The notes below the pieces were generated by a model. The model worked only from the letters and a program-made list of their open reading frames with translations. It was not told the origin of the DNA and searched no databases. A DNA stretch of 64,000 nt from Trogon surrucura (Eukaryota; Chordata; Aves; Trogoniformes; Trogonidae): positions 43,129,477 to 43,193,476 of the forward strand of contig CM036622.1 of assembly GCA_020746105.1 (NCBI GenBank). The letters are read 5' to 3'. Below are positions 11,694 to 25,498 of the stretch, piece by piece. Numbering within the stretch: position 1 is the first letter of the stretch; each line of letters starts with the position of its first letter. Position numbers and translations under genes: made by a program.

Positions 11694-14600
11694 CTAGCAA
11701 AAATACAAAAAAGAAACAACACAAAAAACCCCAAATAAGCGTGCTATTATTTAAATAATATTCAAAACATACGTAGAACAATTACATTAATTTACCCACA
11801 CATATAAATTATATGCTAAAAATAATGTTAATGCTGTACGTGTATGTATACTTTTGTATGCATATATGCAACGTACACATGGCTGCAATGCTTTATATTT
11901 ATCCTACTTGTACCTGTGAATTGGTATTTTCATCCCCGATTTTCTGTTTATTTTATCGTGCCTAGCTATTGGTTGTGACTTGTAAGTAGAAATTGCATAT
12001 GCTTTATCTGAAATCATGGTTTTCTCGCCAAGGTATAAAGGTGTATTTGTTCACACTGAAGATTTTTAATAAACAAAGCCATGCCTTTGGGCTTTGGCCT
12101 TGATCATGAAATGGGATCCATGTGAACGGACCCTTGTGTGCCACTGACTGTCGCAGGTTTCTTTATTGCCACAGCAAACCACTCACAGTAAACTGCTTGA
12201 GGGTTGCAGATACGGGCGTATCAGTCTTGAACATTTGCATGTAAAAATTAAAAAACCAAAAGCTCAAGAAAGGCGCTAAACTTTTGGAGCCAATTCAGCT
12301 TTTCGGTCATGTGGAGCAGATCCTTTACTCTGGAAGTCATTCAATTTTTTCAGTAGAAATTCCCTTGGAGTAAGGTACTGTTTAACACAAGTATGACACA
12401 AGACAGGCCTTGACGATAAAACATTTTTACAGATCAGAAACCCATTAATAACAGGTTTGGATCTGACTTCTCCAGTGTGTTGCACGTCAGTGATGCAACT
12501 GCAAAGGTAATATATGCTGGAAAACAGAAGACTTCAGCAGAACCCTCAGATTTCTGAAAATCTGCCAAGCTTAACGTGCGCCCAGGTATTTTGAAACTCA
12601 GACAGTTCTAATTAAAACCTGTATTTTCAGTCTGCAATACTTAGGATTCTGTGTTCACCCAAACAATGTTGAGTCAAACCACAGAGAAATCTGTTATCAC
12701 TCAACTCCGGTGCATATTTTTCATATAGCTAAAATATTACACAAAATTATGAACTGCTAAATATAAAAGCATAAATTGAATGCAGACACCAAATACATAC
12801 GCTACCTTTTTCTAACCTTCCAGCAATCGTGAGGCATGGGCCACAGCTGCACACATATGGCATTTGCTTAGAGAGATCAAAGCACTTTATACTTGAGGAA
12901 GTATTTGTGTAAGCCAAATGTACAAAACAAGCATCTTGCCAGTCACCTCTCACCCTTTGACCCCTACACGTCACTTGTGAGAGTGCCTCTGATAGGCATG
13001 AATTATGTTCAAAAGAGTATTATACAAATTAAGCATCAATGATAACCTTTTCTAGCAATTCTTCTTCCTATATTTCCATCACTGTAACCAGATGCCTATG
13101 TACAAGTAGCTAGACAAGAATTCTGAAAATATGAACAGTCCTGAAAGGATGCACAAGTTAAAATGACATGAGAAGAAATGGTATGAGAAAGCTTCATGTT
13201 CTTATACTTCATTATAGATTATTTCCAGGCAAAAGCTGGGCCAGGGTCAGCTACCAGAGAAGTCAGTGGAAGTTCCACCACTGACTTCAACTGGAAGTAA
13301 GACCAAGGAGCACGTCTCTGCGTAATGATAAAGCTGCTCTACAAGGCACAAAGGCCAGACGTCTTATCAGATGTTTAACTTCGTGTTTTCTTGAAGACTT
13401 TCATAGAAGACTTTTACAAATGCATAAGGGCAGAAGTTCATCACAAAAGTAACACTTTGGAGGTATGTTAACTAGCAGAAATAGTGCAAAAAGCAAAAAC
13501 AGACCCTCACTTTTATTACGACTACATGTTAGGTACGACTCAATTCAAGCTTATTTATTTCTTCTTTTAGCCACCACTTCTTTGTAGGCTCAGAAGACTT
13601 AGGAAAATAGGTCTTTCTCTATCACTTTCCAGGAAGAGCTCAATATAAAGCAAGAACAATGGTTGTAGGGGAGGGTCTGTCCTCTTTGTTGCAGGTGCAT
13701 TTTGGAAAATCAGGGTTAGGTATCAAAAACCAGTGTACTACACAATACTGGTTCAAAGTACCCAAATAGATGCCTAAAGAATTAGAGCTACTAATGCAGC
13801 CAATGCAAACAGCAATTTTTATAAAGGTATCAAGCACTTATTGTTTTCCTTCTGAGTTCAGGGGATCAAGGATCAGTTGCTCTGGTTTTTTTTTGTTCTT
13901 CTAACTCACTTGCCAGTGGTTACATCTGTAAGAACTGCCACGTCATACAGATCCTGTACTACACTGTGTCTCAGGATTTTCACAATAAGACTTCAAAGAA
14001 ATATTCTTGGAAACACAGTCCAATACAGTAGCTGCCTCTGAGGACTGAGGATATACAGCAACATTTGTCAGTTAACCTACTCCTGTTGTGCTAACAAAAG
14101 GACAGCTGAAGAGAAGATTATTGAAAATGCAAAGTATTTCAATATAAGTAGGTAATTCCATGTTTAAGAATCCAACTTTGAAGATTTTTATATAAATCCT
14201 TCCTTAAATGAAATAAATTTTTATTCTTTATATATACCAAGAAAATTATAATTCTTTCACTTCCTGACTGCCACTCCTTGACCCTTTCCTGGGCTCAGTT
14301 TAATTTATTGGCAATTTGCGTCATCCAATTCGGGTATGGAAATGTATTCGTAGAGAGTATACACAGGCTATACCCACAGTTTAGATATATTGGACAAGTC
14401 CAAGAAATCTTTTTTTTTTTATTCCAATACACCAGTGCAATATAACGTGTCCTTTTCCTTGATGCAATGCCCTTGAACTTCATGTATCCCTTCCCTGTAC
14501 TGTTCAGGTATTGTTTTCTGACACATGTAAATGCTAACAGATGTGAGGACAGTAAAAAAGCATGTGGTATAAATGCTTCTTTCTGGCACATAAGAGGCAC

Positions 14601-14896
14601 TTTCCATAGACAGAGAAAGCATTTGCAGCACTATGTAGCCTTCATTTTCTGTTGGCAGGTATCTATATTCTAAGGCAAGAGTCCAAAATTTTTTGCACCG
14701 TTAGCACGTCATACCAGCAAATAAGCACAAATACAAGCTGTTTGGAGAACGTACAGAGCATATGTACCATTTCTGTGTTCCAAAAGCAAAAGCAATGCAC
14801 AGCCAAATCATTTAAATATTCAGAACAATTAAGATGTTGCTAATACTATCCTAGATTTAAAATAGCATGGAATCGATACTGCGTTAGAACTGCACG

Positions 14897-16205
14897 ATCA
14901 TAGAATAATTCAAAATGGAAGGGATCTCAGGAGATCTCCAGTCCAATGTCACGCTCAGAGTCAGCTACGAGGTTAGACCAGGTTGCTCAGAGTTGTTTTA
15001 CCCAGCCTAATCTTGAAAACCTCCAAGGATGGAGATGGCACAATCTATTTGGCAACCTATTGCTGTATTTGGCTGTCCTCATAGAGAAAAAGCATTTCAC
15101 TACATTCAGTTACTCTTGTTTCAGTTTATGCCTGTTGTTTCTCATCCCCTTGCCATGCATCACCGTGAAAAGCCTAGCTCCATCTTTTCGATGACTGATC
15201 TCCTTGTAGGTACTGGAAGGCTGCTACTGAGTCTCCTTGTCTATTCTCCAGGCTGAAAAAGCCCAGTTTCCTTAGCTTCTCCTCACAGGGAGACCTTCCT
15301 GGTGGTCCTCTACTGAATCTATTATAGTTTATCTATGTCTTTCCCATATTGAAGACCAAAGGTGGGTGCAGTATTCTAAGTGTGGTCTAACACGTACTAC
15401 GGCTAACGATCCCTTCTCTCTATCTATTGACTGTGCTCCTGCTCATATAGTCCAGTATCATGATTTCTCTGCTGTCAGGACACATTGCTGGCTAACGTTC
15501 TGCTTGCTGTCTGTCAAAATCTCCATACCCTTTTCAGTAAAACTGCTCCTCAGCTGGTCAGTCCCTAGCCTGTATCACTGCAAGGACACGTGTAAATTCT
15601 TCTCAAGTGCAGGACTTTCCATTTGTCCTTGCTGAATTTCATAATGTTCCTGGTGGCCCGCTCCAGCCCTGCTTGCGTATCTCTGAATGGCAGCCCTTCC
15701 CCTTGACTGTACCAAAACTGTCGTCGCTGCCCGACTGCAGATTTGGTGTCATTGCAAACTGAGTAAGCAGTTCATTGCCTTCCTCAGGCCACTGACAAAC
15801 ATGTTAAATGGGACAGGCCCCAACAGAGAGAGCTCTTCGGCACTTCCCTTGTCACCAGCCTCCAGGAGGAGTACAACCCATCAACTACTATGATGTGAGT
15901 TGGACCATCCATCCAGTTTTCAAATACTTGAATGTTCACACATCTAGACTGTAACGCATTGTAACTTGGACAGAAGTATGCTGTGGGAAACAGTGTTGAA
16001 AACCTTGCTAAAGCCAAGGTAAATGACACCCACTACTCTCATCTACAAACGTAGACACGTAGAGAGCAGTGAGGACTACCTTCGGTAAATCTAAGCTGGC
16101 TGTTCCAAATTGTCATCTTTCTGTGCCCAGAAATGTGTTCCAAGAAGATTCCCTCCATAATTTCCTCAGAGACTAACGTGAGGCTGACCAGGCTGTGGTG
16201 GCCCA
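14897..16205 (-). mobile_element. CR1 LINE, old 5'-truncated copy, minus-strand sense
   Basis: The 3' end lies at 14897, where the plus strand starts ATCATAGAATAATTCAAAATGG, a decayed form of the CR1 tail. Moving right, the sequence follows antisense CR1 ORF2 through the part for the C-terminal reverse-transcriptase region. It reaches a segment near 16090-16200 (AAGCTGGCTGTTCC, then GTGAGGCTGACCAGGCTGT) that is characteristic of the central ORF2 region. The reading frame is broken in many places, so the copy is inactive and older than the others here. It is on the same strand as ODAD2 and lies in its last intron. The right boundary is approximate. Confidence 0.85.
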
Positions 16206-19200
16206 AGCTGTGAGGAAGAATTGTTGCTCTGAAGACACTCTTTGCAAATTCTTGTTGCTGGGTCTTATGATCTTTAGCATATCAAGAGTGTAAGAAAAAG
16301 GGAAAGTCTTTTGTTCCTCAGGGCAGTAGTAAGAAGGGAGTAAGTAAGAATACTTGGTTTCACAACCATGCATCTTGAATGTGCTGCCTGGAAGCACAGC
16401 CTCCTTCCACATAACATCTTTACCACCACAAAACAACCAACTGAAAAAGTGTAATTTCAAACAAAATGACACAAGCATCAACGTAAGAACTTGTAAAAGT
16501 GACATTTCAAAATGGGTATGGATCTCTGGATGAGTAAGATAGTAAAAAAAAAAGAGTAGTAATTCTCCTTTCTATGAAGATGTCCTTTTAGAATTTTTCA
16601 CTTCTACAGAAGTAGCAGCACAAGGGGATTTGAAAGCAGAAAGTGCGTAGACAAGTTTTGTACCAACAAGTCATGAACCTGACAAAATCTCTGAAGGTAG
16701 TGATGCTCCATGTACTGGCTACAATATCTTGTAAGTGCTCACTTTCCTTTAGACACAGCCATTGCAGCTTACAGACTCAGAGGGGGGAAGAAAGAAACAC
16801 AGAAAGTGATTTTTTTTTCAGAAGGAACACAGTTTTGCATGTATTAATCTTTAAATAAGGGGTCAGTCATGTGTGTGGTCAGTAAGTTTTCCAAAACAGT
16901 GAAAAATATAGAACAACACTGCTGGGAAGAGGTGTCTTGCTCATACAAAACAGATAAAAGATCACTCTGTTCAATACTCTGGAGTCCTGTGAACATAAAA
17001 GCAAATAATGAATAAAGAGTATCTACAAAAAAATACTTAATACTTTTATTTTTTCCTATCTTCTTTAGGTTTTCTGCCCTGTAAAACAAATTTTATTTGA
17101 TTTTTTTTTTCTAATAAGAAGGAAATACGGACAAACTTCTTCTACAAGATTTACATCTACACTGGGAAGCTAGTCAGAGTTCACAGAGCTTAAAATTCCT
17201 GAAACTAAAGATATTTACTTCAATACAAGACCTTGTAGGTTAACACAGCATTTCCAGACTTGCCTTTTTTTTTGAAAAGAAGTCTAGATTTAGTATCTGA
17301 CTTTTTTTACATGCAACATTTCCTAAAGGATGCTAAATTTCTAGCACTGTGATTTTCTAATTGCGTAACACTTCTTTTCAAAGAAAGACATTTCTCACAT
17401 GTTTTTTATACATCTAACCTAAAAGAAAAAATACTTTAAATAAAAGCATATGGTAGAAGCTTATCCAAGAAAGTATCAGTCTAGATTCAGCCAGCATTTT
17501 CTAACTTTCAACACCATATTGCACAGTGGAAAATATTAAAGCACCTAGTTTGAGTGTTACGTTACACGTATTCCTACGAAAATACTTCTCATAAAATTAA
17601 ATTATAAATAATAAAACACACTTCACAATCAAAGCGTGATGAAGGTTAAGCTAAGTTGCTGTTTCTAAGTTGAAATTCAGACCAATCTCCTGATTTCCTT
17701 TTTCAGATGAGTGAAAAGGTAAGACATCATGTACCATGCACAGCCTCCTAAGAGGAAGATGCTCATGTAAGTTCTGGGATGTTTTCTGTTAATTTTCTTT
17801 TTCTCAAGTGGCACAAAGAGAATAAATTTCAGATGTAAAGTCCTGTGTATCAGGGAATGCTCTGAGTTAGCACATGTACAAAATCCAGTAGCAAGAAATT
17901 CCAGTAAAGGCAAAAGATAGCAGGGCAGACACTCACTGAGCTGATTCCCTCTTGTGTAAGGTCTCTTCTCTCCGGGACTGAAGTCAGAGCAACCTCTGGT
18001 GTAGCCTCTGAATGTAAAGAGACAAGAACTGAAGCTCTCTGGCTGGGATGGGAGAAATCCTAGCAAAATTGCACCCAGATTCTTTTCCTTTCCTCTCCTA
18101 TGTCTATCCTTCTCTTCTGAAACTCATCTCATTCTGGCAGTCACGGACAAAAAGATAACAGCCTTTGGGAGTCACTCAAGCACAGCAGGGAGGACGAAGA
18201 GGCCCAAAGGATGCAACCTGAGCTAAGGTACACCTGAACACGGTGGTGGTCAGCAGGCTGGCCCGGAGCTCCTCTTCTTTCTCATTGTCCCTCAGAAAAG
18301 CAGTGAGGGAGTTCAGGGGCAGGAAAACCTGTGCACTTTCTGCATGAGATGTTTACTATTTCTTTAGAATACACAGCTTCAGTAAACTTCAATTGATTTT
18401 TTGGCATGGTAGCTTTGAAGTTTAAAATCCTTCTGGGTAGTGTTTTATTTTTCTTTTTCCTACCTGCTACCTGTTCTCTTTGTCTATTTATTTTGTTTAG
18501 TCACCTCCCATATTAAAATTAAACTGAAAGGTATTTGGGACAAGGACTGAATTTCTCCAGCAAATGTGAATTGTGCTTAGTACAATGGGGACAGCACTCT
18601 TGAAAAGAAATCCTCTCAAGCACACAGTAATAAAACACAAAATAAGAATAAAGTTCTTATACTCTCTGATAAGCTTAAGTGCTTCATTGCATTACTCTGG
18701 AGAAATATATACAAGCTGAATGCCTAAAGGGAATTATAACGCAGTACACACTTTAAGTACATACACATACTTGCAAGTTTTTATGCATCTGCAAAATATG
18801 AATGAACTCTACATCTCTCTCTCTCCACCTCAGCTGTGTTAATTGTCTATTTCTTATAATCATATAATTATTTAGAGAGGATGCCTCCCTTCTATTCAAG
18901 GACATAACAAATAGGCAGAGAACTCTGAGTATCAGTGGCAAAGTGAACAGAATGTTAAATGGTCACATGTAAAACAGTTTCAAAACTTGCAGGCCACTTG
19001 AAAACACACCAAGTTTAAAGGTTGTCCCATCTCAAGTTGTTACTTGGGGATATTTTCAAAAAGTTCAGGTGTAAATCTACCTAAATATAACATACAATGC
19101 AAAGGTAATGTAGCTAAATAAAAGTAGTAATAAAAGTTATTTCTAATCCTTGTTTAAAAGGTACATTTATATGTAACCAATTGATGCCCTTAAAGGCAGA

Positions 19201-19748
19201 TAGTTTGAAACTACATTCAGCTGTTTGGTACAATATTAGGAAAGAATTCAATCATGAACATTCCAAGGTACAAAGAGTCTTATGGGATATGAAATTCATC
19301 CCACAAAAAGCAATAGGCAGATCTGATAATCCAGAAGCGATGAAGCCAGGGGTCTTACAGCATATTTTATTTTATTTTTATTTCATTGTAGTTTTCAAGA
19401 GAAGATTAACATATAAAAGGCTTTTGGTGGGATAGAGAGAAAAAAGAACTTTTTTGTAATCTCAGTAGAGTGACATTTTAAAAAACAAATTTCAATTCAC
19501 TAGAAAATAATTTTATTAAGATTAAAACAGGAGCCTGGTTACTTACTACATGTACTGGACAATCAAAACAGTAAACTTATGTCATGGGTGTTCCTTTCCT
19601 TTCATGAATTTAGTTTGGCTCAGTAACATGTTGGGGACTATCCTTCTTTTATATTGCTGTCAGACAGATCAATATTTCTTCTTTGTATTTCCTGCTCCTT
19701 TTCCATACTTGTACGTTTTTTCACACCTTGCTTCCTTTTCACTTTAAA

Positions 19749-20835
19749 GAATCACAGAATGTTAGGGGTTGGAAGGAACCTCTGGAGATCATCGAGCCCA
19801 AACCCTCTGCCAGAGCAGGACCACAGAATCTAGGGCAGGTCACACAGAAACGCATCTACCCGGGTCTTGAAAGTCTCTAGAGAAAGAAACTTCACAAACT
19901 CTCCAGGGAGCCTGTTCCAGTGCTCTGTAACCCTTACAGTAAAGTTGCCCCTCATGTTGAGGTGGAACTTCCTATGCTCTAGCTTGAATCCACTGCCCCT
20001 TGTCCTGTCACAGGTCACAAATGAAAAGAAGTTGTCCCTTCCTTCTTGATGCCTGGCCCTCATATATTTATATACATTAATTAGATCCCCTCTGAGTCTT
20101 CTCTTCAGACTAAAAAAGCCCCAGGTCTCGCAGCCTTTGCTCATAAGGCAGGTGTTCCAGTCCCTTAATCATCCTTGTAGCCCCCGTTGGACTCTCTTAA
20201 TAAATCCCTGTCCCTCTTGAACTGGGGAGCCCAGGACTGCATGCAATACTCTAGATGAGGTCTCACTAGGGCAGTAGAAGAGTAGAGTAGAAGGGGAGGA
20301 GAACCTCCCTTGATCTGCTGGACACACTCTTCTTAATGCACCCCGGGATACCACTGGCCTTCTTGGCCACAAGGGCACATTGCTGTCCCATGGATAACTT
20401 GTTGTCCACCAGGACTCCAAGGCCCTTCTCCACGGAGCTGTTCTCTAGCACCTCTCCTGTTTACTATGCTCTTTCAAAAATGACCAAGAGTGGTAGAGTG
20501 ACAGTATCAGCCAGCTCTCTCAGCACTCTTGGGTGCATCTCATCAGGGCCCACGGACTTGTGCATATTCAATTTGCATAACTGATCTCTTTCTCTCTTAC
20601 ATCCAGGGTCTGGAGTTCACAAGGGCTGGTCTTAGGAGTAAAGACGGAAGCAAAGAAGGTATTCAGCGACTCTGCCTTCTCTGCATCCTCAGTTGTCAGG
20701 GCTGCCACCTCATTCAGCAGTGGGCCCACATTTTCCCTATTCTTCCTTTTACTACCGATACATTTGAAGCCCTCTTTTACTTCCTTTGCCAGTTGTAGTC
20801 TAACAAGCATGACTTCTACCTTGCCTTTCCTTCCC
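19749..20835 (-). mobile_element. CR1 LINE with internal deletion of the reverse-transcriptase core
   Basis: The 3' tail begins at 19749 (AGAATCACAGAATGTTAGGG on the plus strand). Read on the minus strand from the right, the copy encodes an upstream ORF2 part (QLAKEVKEG and KNRENVGPLLNEVAAL at about 20835-20570). It then has GPDEMHPRVLRELADTVTLP and LLVIFERA (to about 20470). It jumps directly to the downstream part LENSSVEKGLGVLVDNKLSM (from about 20450). In full CR1 elements these parts are separated by most of the palm domain, including the FADD catalytic motif, which is missing here. The rest of the C-terminal ORF2 (SVSSRSREVLLPFYS, LRGDLINVYKYMR, VTEHWNRLPGEFVKF) follows in several frames. 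The copy is inactive and lies in the last ODAD2 intron, sense to the gene. Confidence 0.9.
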
Positions 20836-23800
20836 AAATTTTACTGATGAAGTAGTACAGGAAATTGAGAAAGAACTGCTAATTTAGTTTTGGTTTTCCA
20901 GATCTGTTACCATTACTGTCAACACGAATACTATAATTTTGTCTGTCTATCTCTAGCAGTCATATGAAGGTTATATGAAAGTTCAGAAAGGGCAGTTGCA
21001 AATAAACTATCAGCAGCAAGACAGAAGAAAATAGGAGGTTTAAGTTGTCTATTAACCCTCAGGTACTGAAGGGTTCTTCCTGACTTCTCAGCAATACCCT
21101 GAAAACACGGTGCATTGGTTTTTTTCACCAGTTTGTCTGATGTTCATGAAATGCACTATAACTAATCTATCTTTGAAGACAACATTGAACTGCAGCAGGG
21201 ACACCACAGTTTCCAGACTGGTGACAAATTTTGCAATGTTTATCTCAAATTGCATTTATCCTGACAACAGAGTGCAAAATCTGACTGTGTTAGTATTTTA
21301 AAAGTGTGTTAGATCTACTGGTATGCGTGAATTTACTTCAAACTCTCTTCTGTATTCAACTCCAAGTACTGATTTTGATCTCTAAAGTTAATATAGCTTT
21401 AGGTCTAAGTGTCTGTTGGTCTATATATGATCATCATAATCAAAACCAGTGGGGTGCTTTTGCTAGTAAACCCAACATATCAAAGTCTGGGGATAGAAGC
21501 AGGATGTTTTCACTCTAGATCCATAAAATCACATTTATTTCAAAGAAGTCAAGGTATTTTAAACCTGGGGGGGGGTTGTTTTGGTTTGGTTTTTGGTTTT
21601 TTTCTTGCGGCATACAAGAAGACTGATCTGTAATGTCATTTTTTTAGATGTGTGGGTGGCAACAGTGGATACATTTACATAGACTGGAAGATGAGTGGTA
21701 TTGTTCAGCTTACAGTCTGTTTTTAAACTAGTAAATGTACTAGAAAATGTTCAGTTAGAACACAGAATAAATAAATATATATAGATGGTGTGCTCAACTT
21801 TATTCATACAAATATAAAACACTGAATGTGATGAAGCAAGAAATAAGCTGAGGCTGTTCATGGCTGAAGGTCCATATATAGTCCACATTTCTTTCCTATT
21901 GGTAGATTTAAATGTATGATATCAGGACAAAAATGAAAGCAATGATAAAATAGAGTGGAAGATACTTTTCAAGATTGTAAAACTGCTTCTTTTTGGTATT
22001 AGAAAAAATATAAGGAAACAAATATTTTATACTGAGGTGTCAGCTTCTTAAAATCAACTCAAATTTCTGAGTCCCCTGAGAATTTCTTTATGAAGATTCT
22101 GATACAGTGGTCAAAAAGTACATTCACTAGTGCTGGAAATTTGTGTACTTCCCTAAAGTCTGTGCTGTGGAAAAAACATTACCATGCACACTTACGTCAC
22201 AGATAAATGCTTTGATTTTTTTCTGTAATTAAAACACAAAGGGTGGCAAATAGGACTCTATTCGGGTCATATTCAACCAAAGTATTTGTGATTTGCATAT
22301 AGTTCTTTCGAGTGGAGTTAGGTATCTTTTAAAGAAGAAGCAAAACATCTCCCCAAAACCACTCAAGGATTCACTCTGGCCATAAGCTGCTTGAGTGGGT
22401 TATGACTTTTGGAAGCTTTGTGAGATCAGAGATTTTTAAAGACACTGTGTAGCCTGCAAGAAAGCAATAATACCTTCCTGCCTGACTTGTGCATGTCAGC
22501 CAGAAAATACCAGAAGCCTTAACCTGCTTCCTTCCCTCTCTAAAGAGGTAGCTATGATGTAGGAAATGAAAAATTAACTAATAGAAGCTATATTTAAAAC
22601 TTTTGCCTGATTAGAGCAAAATCTGTTCCCCAACTTTTTTATTGTGTAACTGCTCACTTTTAATTCCAAGCTTCATGTTTTGGGGATGTTTTTGGTTTAT
22701 TTGTTTGCTTGGGCTTTTTTAGTTTTATAAAAAGGAAGTTATAGTTGTGCTTGGGCAAGTGGAGGTTGTAGCATATGTATAAAAGCTCTGCTAAAGTTGG
22801 TTAAAGCATATGGGGGAAGATGTGAAAATTAATTTCCTAAACCCATGCTTTAATATAAAAAGAAAAAATCCATGTGAGCCTTTTAGCTGAATGCTGCCAC
22901 CGCAAAAGGTAAAAAGGCTCATGATCAATACTCTAAACTGGCTATAAAGGTTTTCTTGTATCTCGGGTAGGATGAAATGGCTGGATAGGCTGGTTAATCA
23001 GCTATCCACAATACTATTTCACAACATTAATGCTAGCATAAGAACATTATTAACAGCATGTTGGACATTCTTGGGTGAGTATGCTTGGGGGATGTTGCCA
23101 CCTAATTATAACAATATGTGGAAGCTGGTATAAGACAAAGCACTACTCCTACATGGGCAATGTACTTTTTTTCATCAGTTCCCAACTCAGAGAGGCTACT
23201 TTTTCATTAAAACAGTGTATCACGTGCTTGAATCATGATAAAATTAAGGAACTTAATGTCCTTTCTTGAACAGGAGCACCTTTATGCAGAACATTAGCAT
23301 TTGTTGAAGGGTTGTTTCTTAAAATACGATTCCCTTGTATGCATTTGTGACACTGAAGTATGAAATAGAATATCAGTTTCTCCTCCCACCCTCCAGGAAG
23401 TCAACATAAATTTAAAGATTGGTAACTCCTAAATTTAACTGCAAATTTTAACTGAGAATTCTTGCATTATGAGAGGAAGAACAGAAAGATTAACAGAAAC
23501 AGCCTGATCAATCAGAAGCAAGCCTAAGACAGTAGTTGGGGCTTCAGTGCATCCCTAGCTGTATGTCACACTGAAAATTTTTCTGTCCCAATTTTTTGCA
23601 AGGACTTTATTGCCTCGCCCGAACATACGGACGTCTCTTCAGTTCTAACAGATAGTTACTGGCAGTGCCTCTGCATCAGCTGCACATGTAGCGTGCAATA
23701 TTGTCCAGTGTAGTAAATCCAATGCTTTCACGAAAGGTTGCACTGAGCTGTGTTGTATTTGCACAGGAGATCTGACTTCCATGGCTCAGCATTGTGAAAT

Positions 23801-25466
23801 GCAGTTTGCAACCAGCTCCTGTTTCTACTACCATGAAGAACTTTATTGTCAGTAAAGTTTTCAACCTCTCCATTCACCACCCTGCCCAGTATCATTTATG
23901 AAATACTGAATGGCAAGCTCCCTTGGCTGCAAAACAATCCTCATTCCTACACTTCGGTTTCTCACTTTTAGCCAATTATTTATCCTTCCTGGGACTTTGC
24001 CTTCTCATCACATAGCAGCTTACTTTCTTTAAGAGTTTCTGATGATGAGTGCTTTTGAACACTCTCTTAAAATCCAGGCATGGTCAATTCAGTATTTCCA
24101 AATAACAACAGGATTATTCCACATGAACAGACTATACAAGTGATGAAAAGACAAAATGCTTTGAGAAGCGAAAGACTAATAAAATATTCTCTGTACAATG
24201 AAAGTCCAGCAAATCCAGTATAAAAGCAGGACAGACCTTCTTTACATATATACACACTCCACTAGCCTATAACGCCTCTGTTGTCCAGCAATTATCTCTT
24301 TCGAATTCAGCAAAGGAATTAATACAGTCTAATGACTGCTGGATTTTTGCAGATTGCACAGATACAATCCACAGAGAGAAAAACAGCAAATAAATGTGAG
24401 TGCATCCCACACATCCCACCCTGTGGTCAAGGTAGGCAGTAGGCAAAAACTGGTGAAACACGGGACCTCCAGAGGGCAATTCTGATTTTAGGTGTTTTAA
24501 ACACCTTCTGGAGATTCTTAACCTTTCTGTATTACGACTGAGCCCTAAATTATGTATGTTACCTCAGCCTGAGTCTAGTATTTGCAACTGTCATACCTGC
24601 ACGGCAGTATGGAAGCACCTTTATGAACGCGTGCTTTTTTCAATCCTATTTCACGGCGAGGTTTTTTATTTTTATCTTTACATTCAACACAAATGCAACA
24701 ACCTAAAGTCACTTTCTATCTAGTTTTCCAGTTTTCCCAGATGCAAAGATAACATATTTTTTGCAGTGTATCAGATTCCCTTGGTAATAAAATAGCATTA
24801 TTGGCTAATATTCTTTAACATTAACTTTTTTCTTCAAAACTTCCAGAGACAAAAGATTATCACAAACTGTGGCAAGAAATCCTGCACTGATTAGCAGCTG
24901 GTAAATACAGTCAATTATAGTCCTTGGAGATAAATGCAAAATAAGATATATTTTCCAATAAAACCAATTTTTATGGACTCACAGTCTAGGAGAAGAAACA
25001 TTTTAGCTTTCACATACAACTGATAATTATCATAATTGCCTCATCGATTCATAACCTGGTTGCCCTCACTCAAGTCAGGACAGAATTCTCATCAGCCTTA
25101 TGCCACCTGGCCGCCTCATCAGGTCTGTAGACTTCATTCCAAAGAACAGAACACTGACATTAACACTACTGCCCATCCCATAACCTACACATTGCAAACA
25201 GACCTTTCCTTAGCTTCTTTACCTTGAAGGTGACAGTAATAAATGTGCCATATTACTTAAAAGATACCACAGAGTGCTCTTTGAGATGGTGACATAGAAG
25301 TGATTACAACGACTAGGGCTGGAAGCCAATTTGAACCAAGTGATTCATTCTACGGGAAGAAGTGAAAAAAAAGAAGTTTTCATAGATGACAACTATGAAT
25401 GCATAATTTGGTACATTAAGGACTCCTGAGTGACAATCCAGCCTCTATTTACTCGTAAGTATAAGC

Positions 25467-25498
25467 ATACATATACATATGTATATATATATGTATAC
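25467..25498. repeat. AT-rich microsatellite, partly palindromic
   Basis: An alternating run of CATA/TATA units (CATACATATACATATG, then TATATATATATGTATA) can fold back on itself. No gene signal is associated with it. Confidence 0.8.

Noticed and set aside
25467-25498. AT palindrome as a possible regulatory or structural RNA element
   Set aside because: It is explained as a simple TA/CATA microsatellite.
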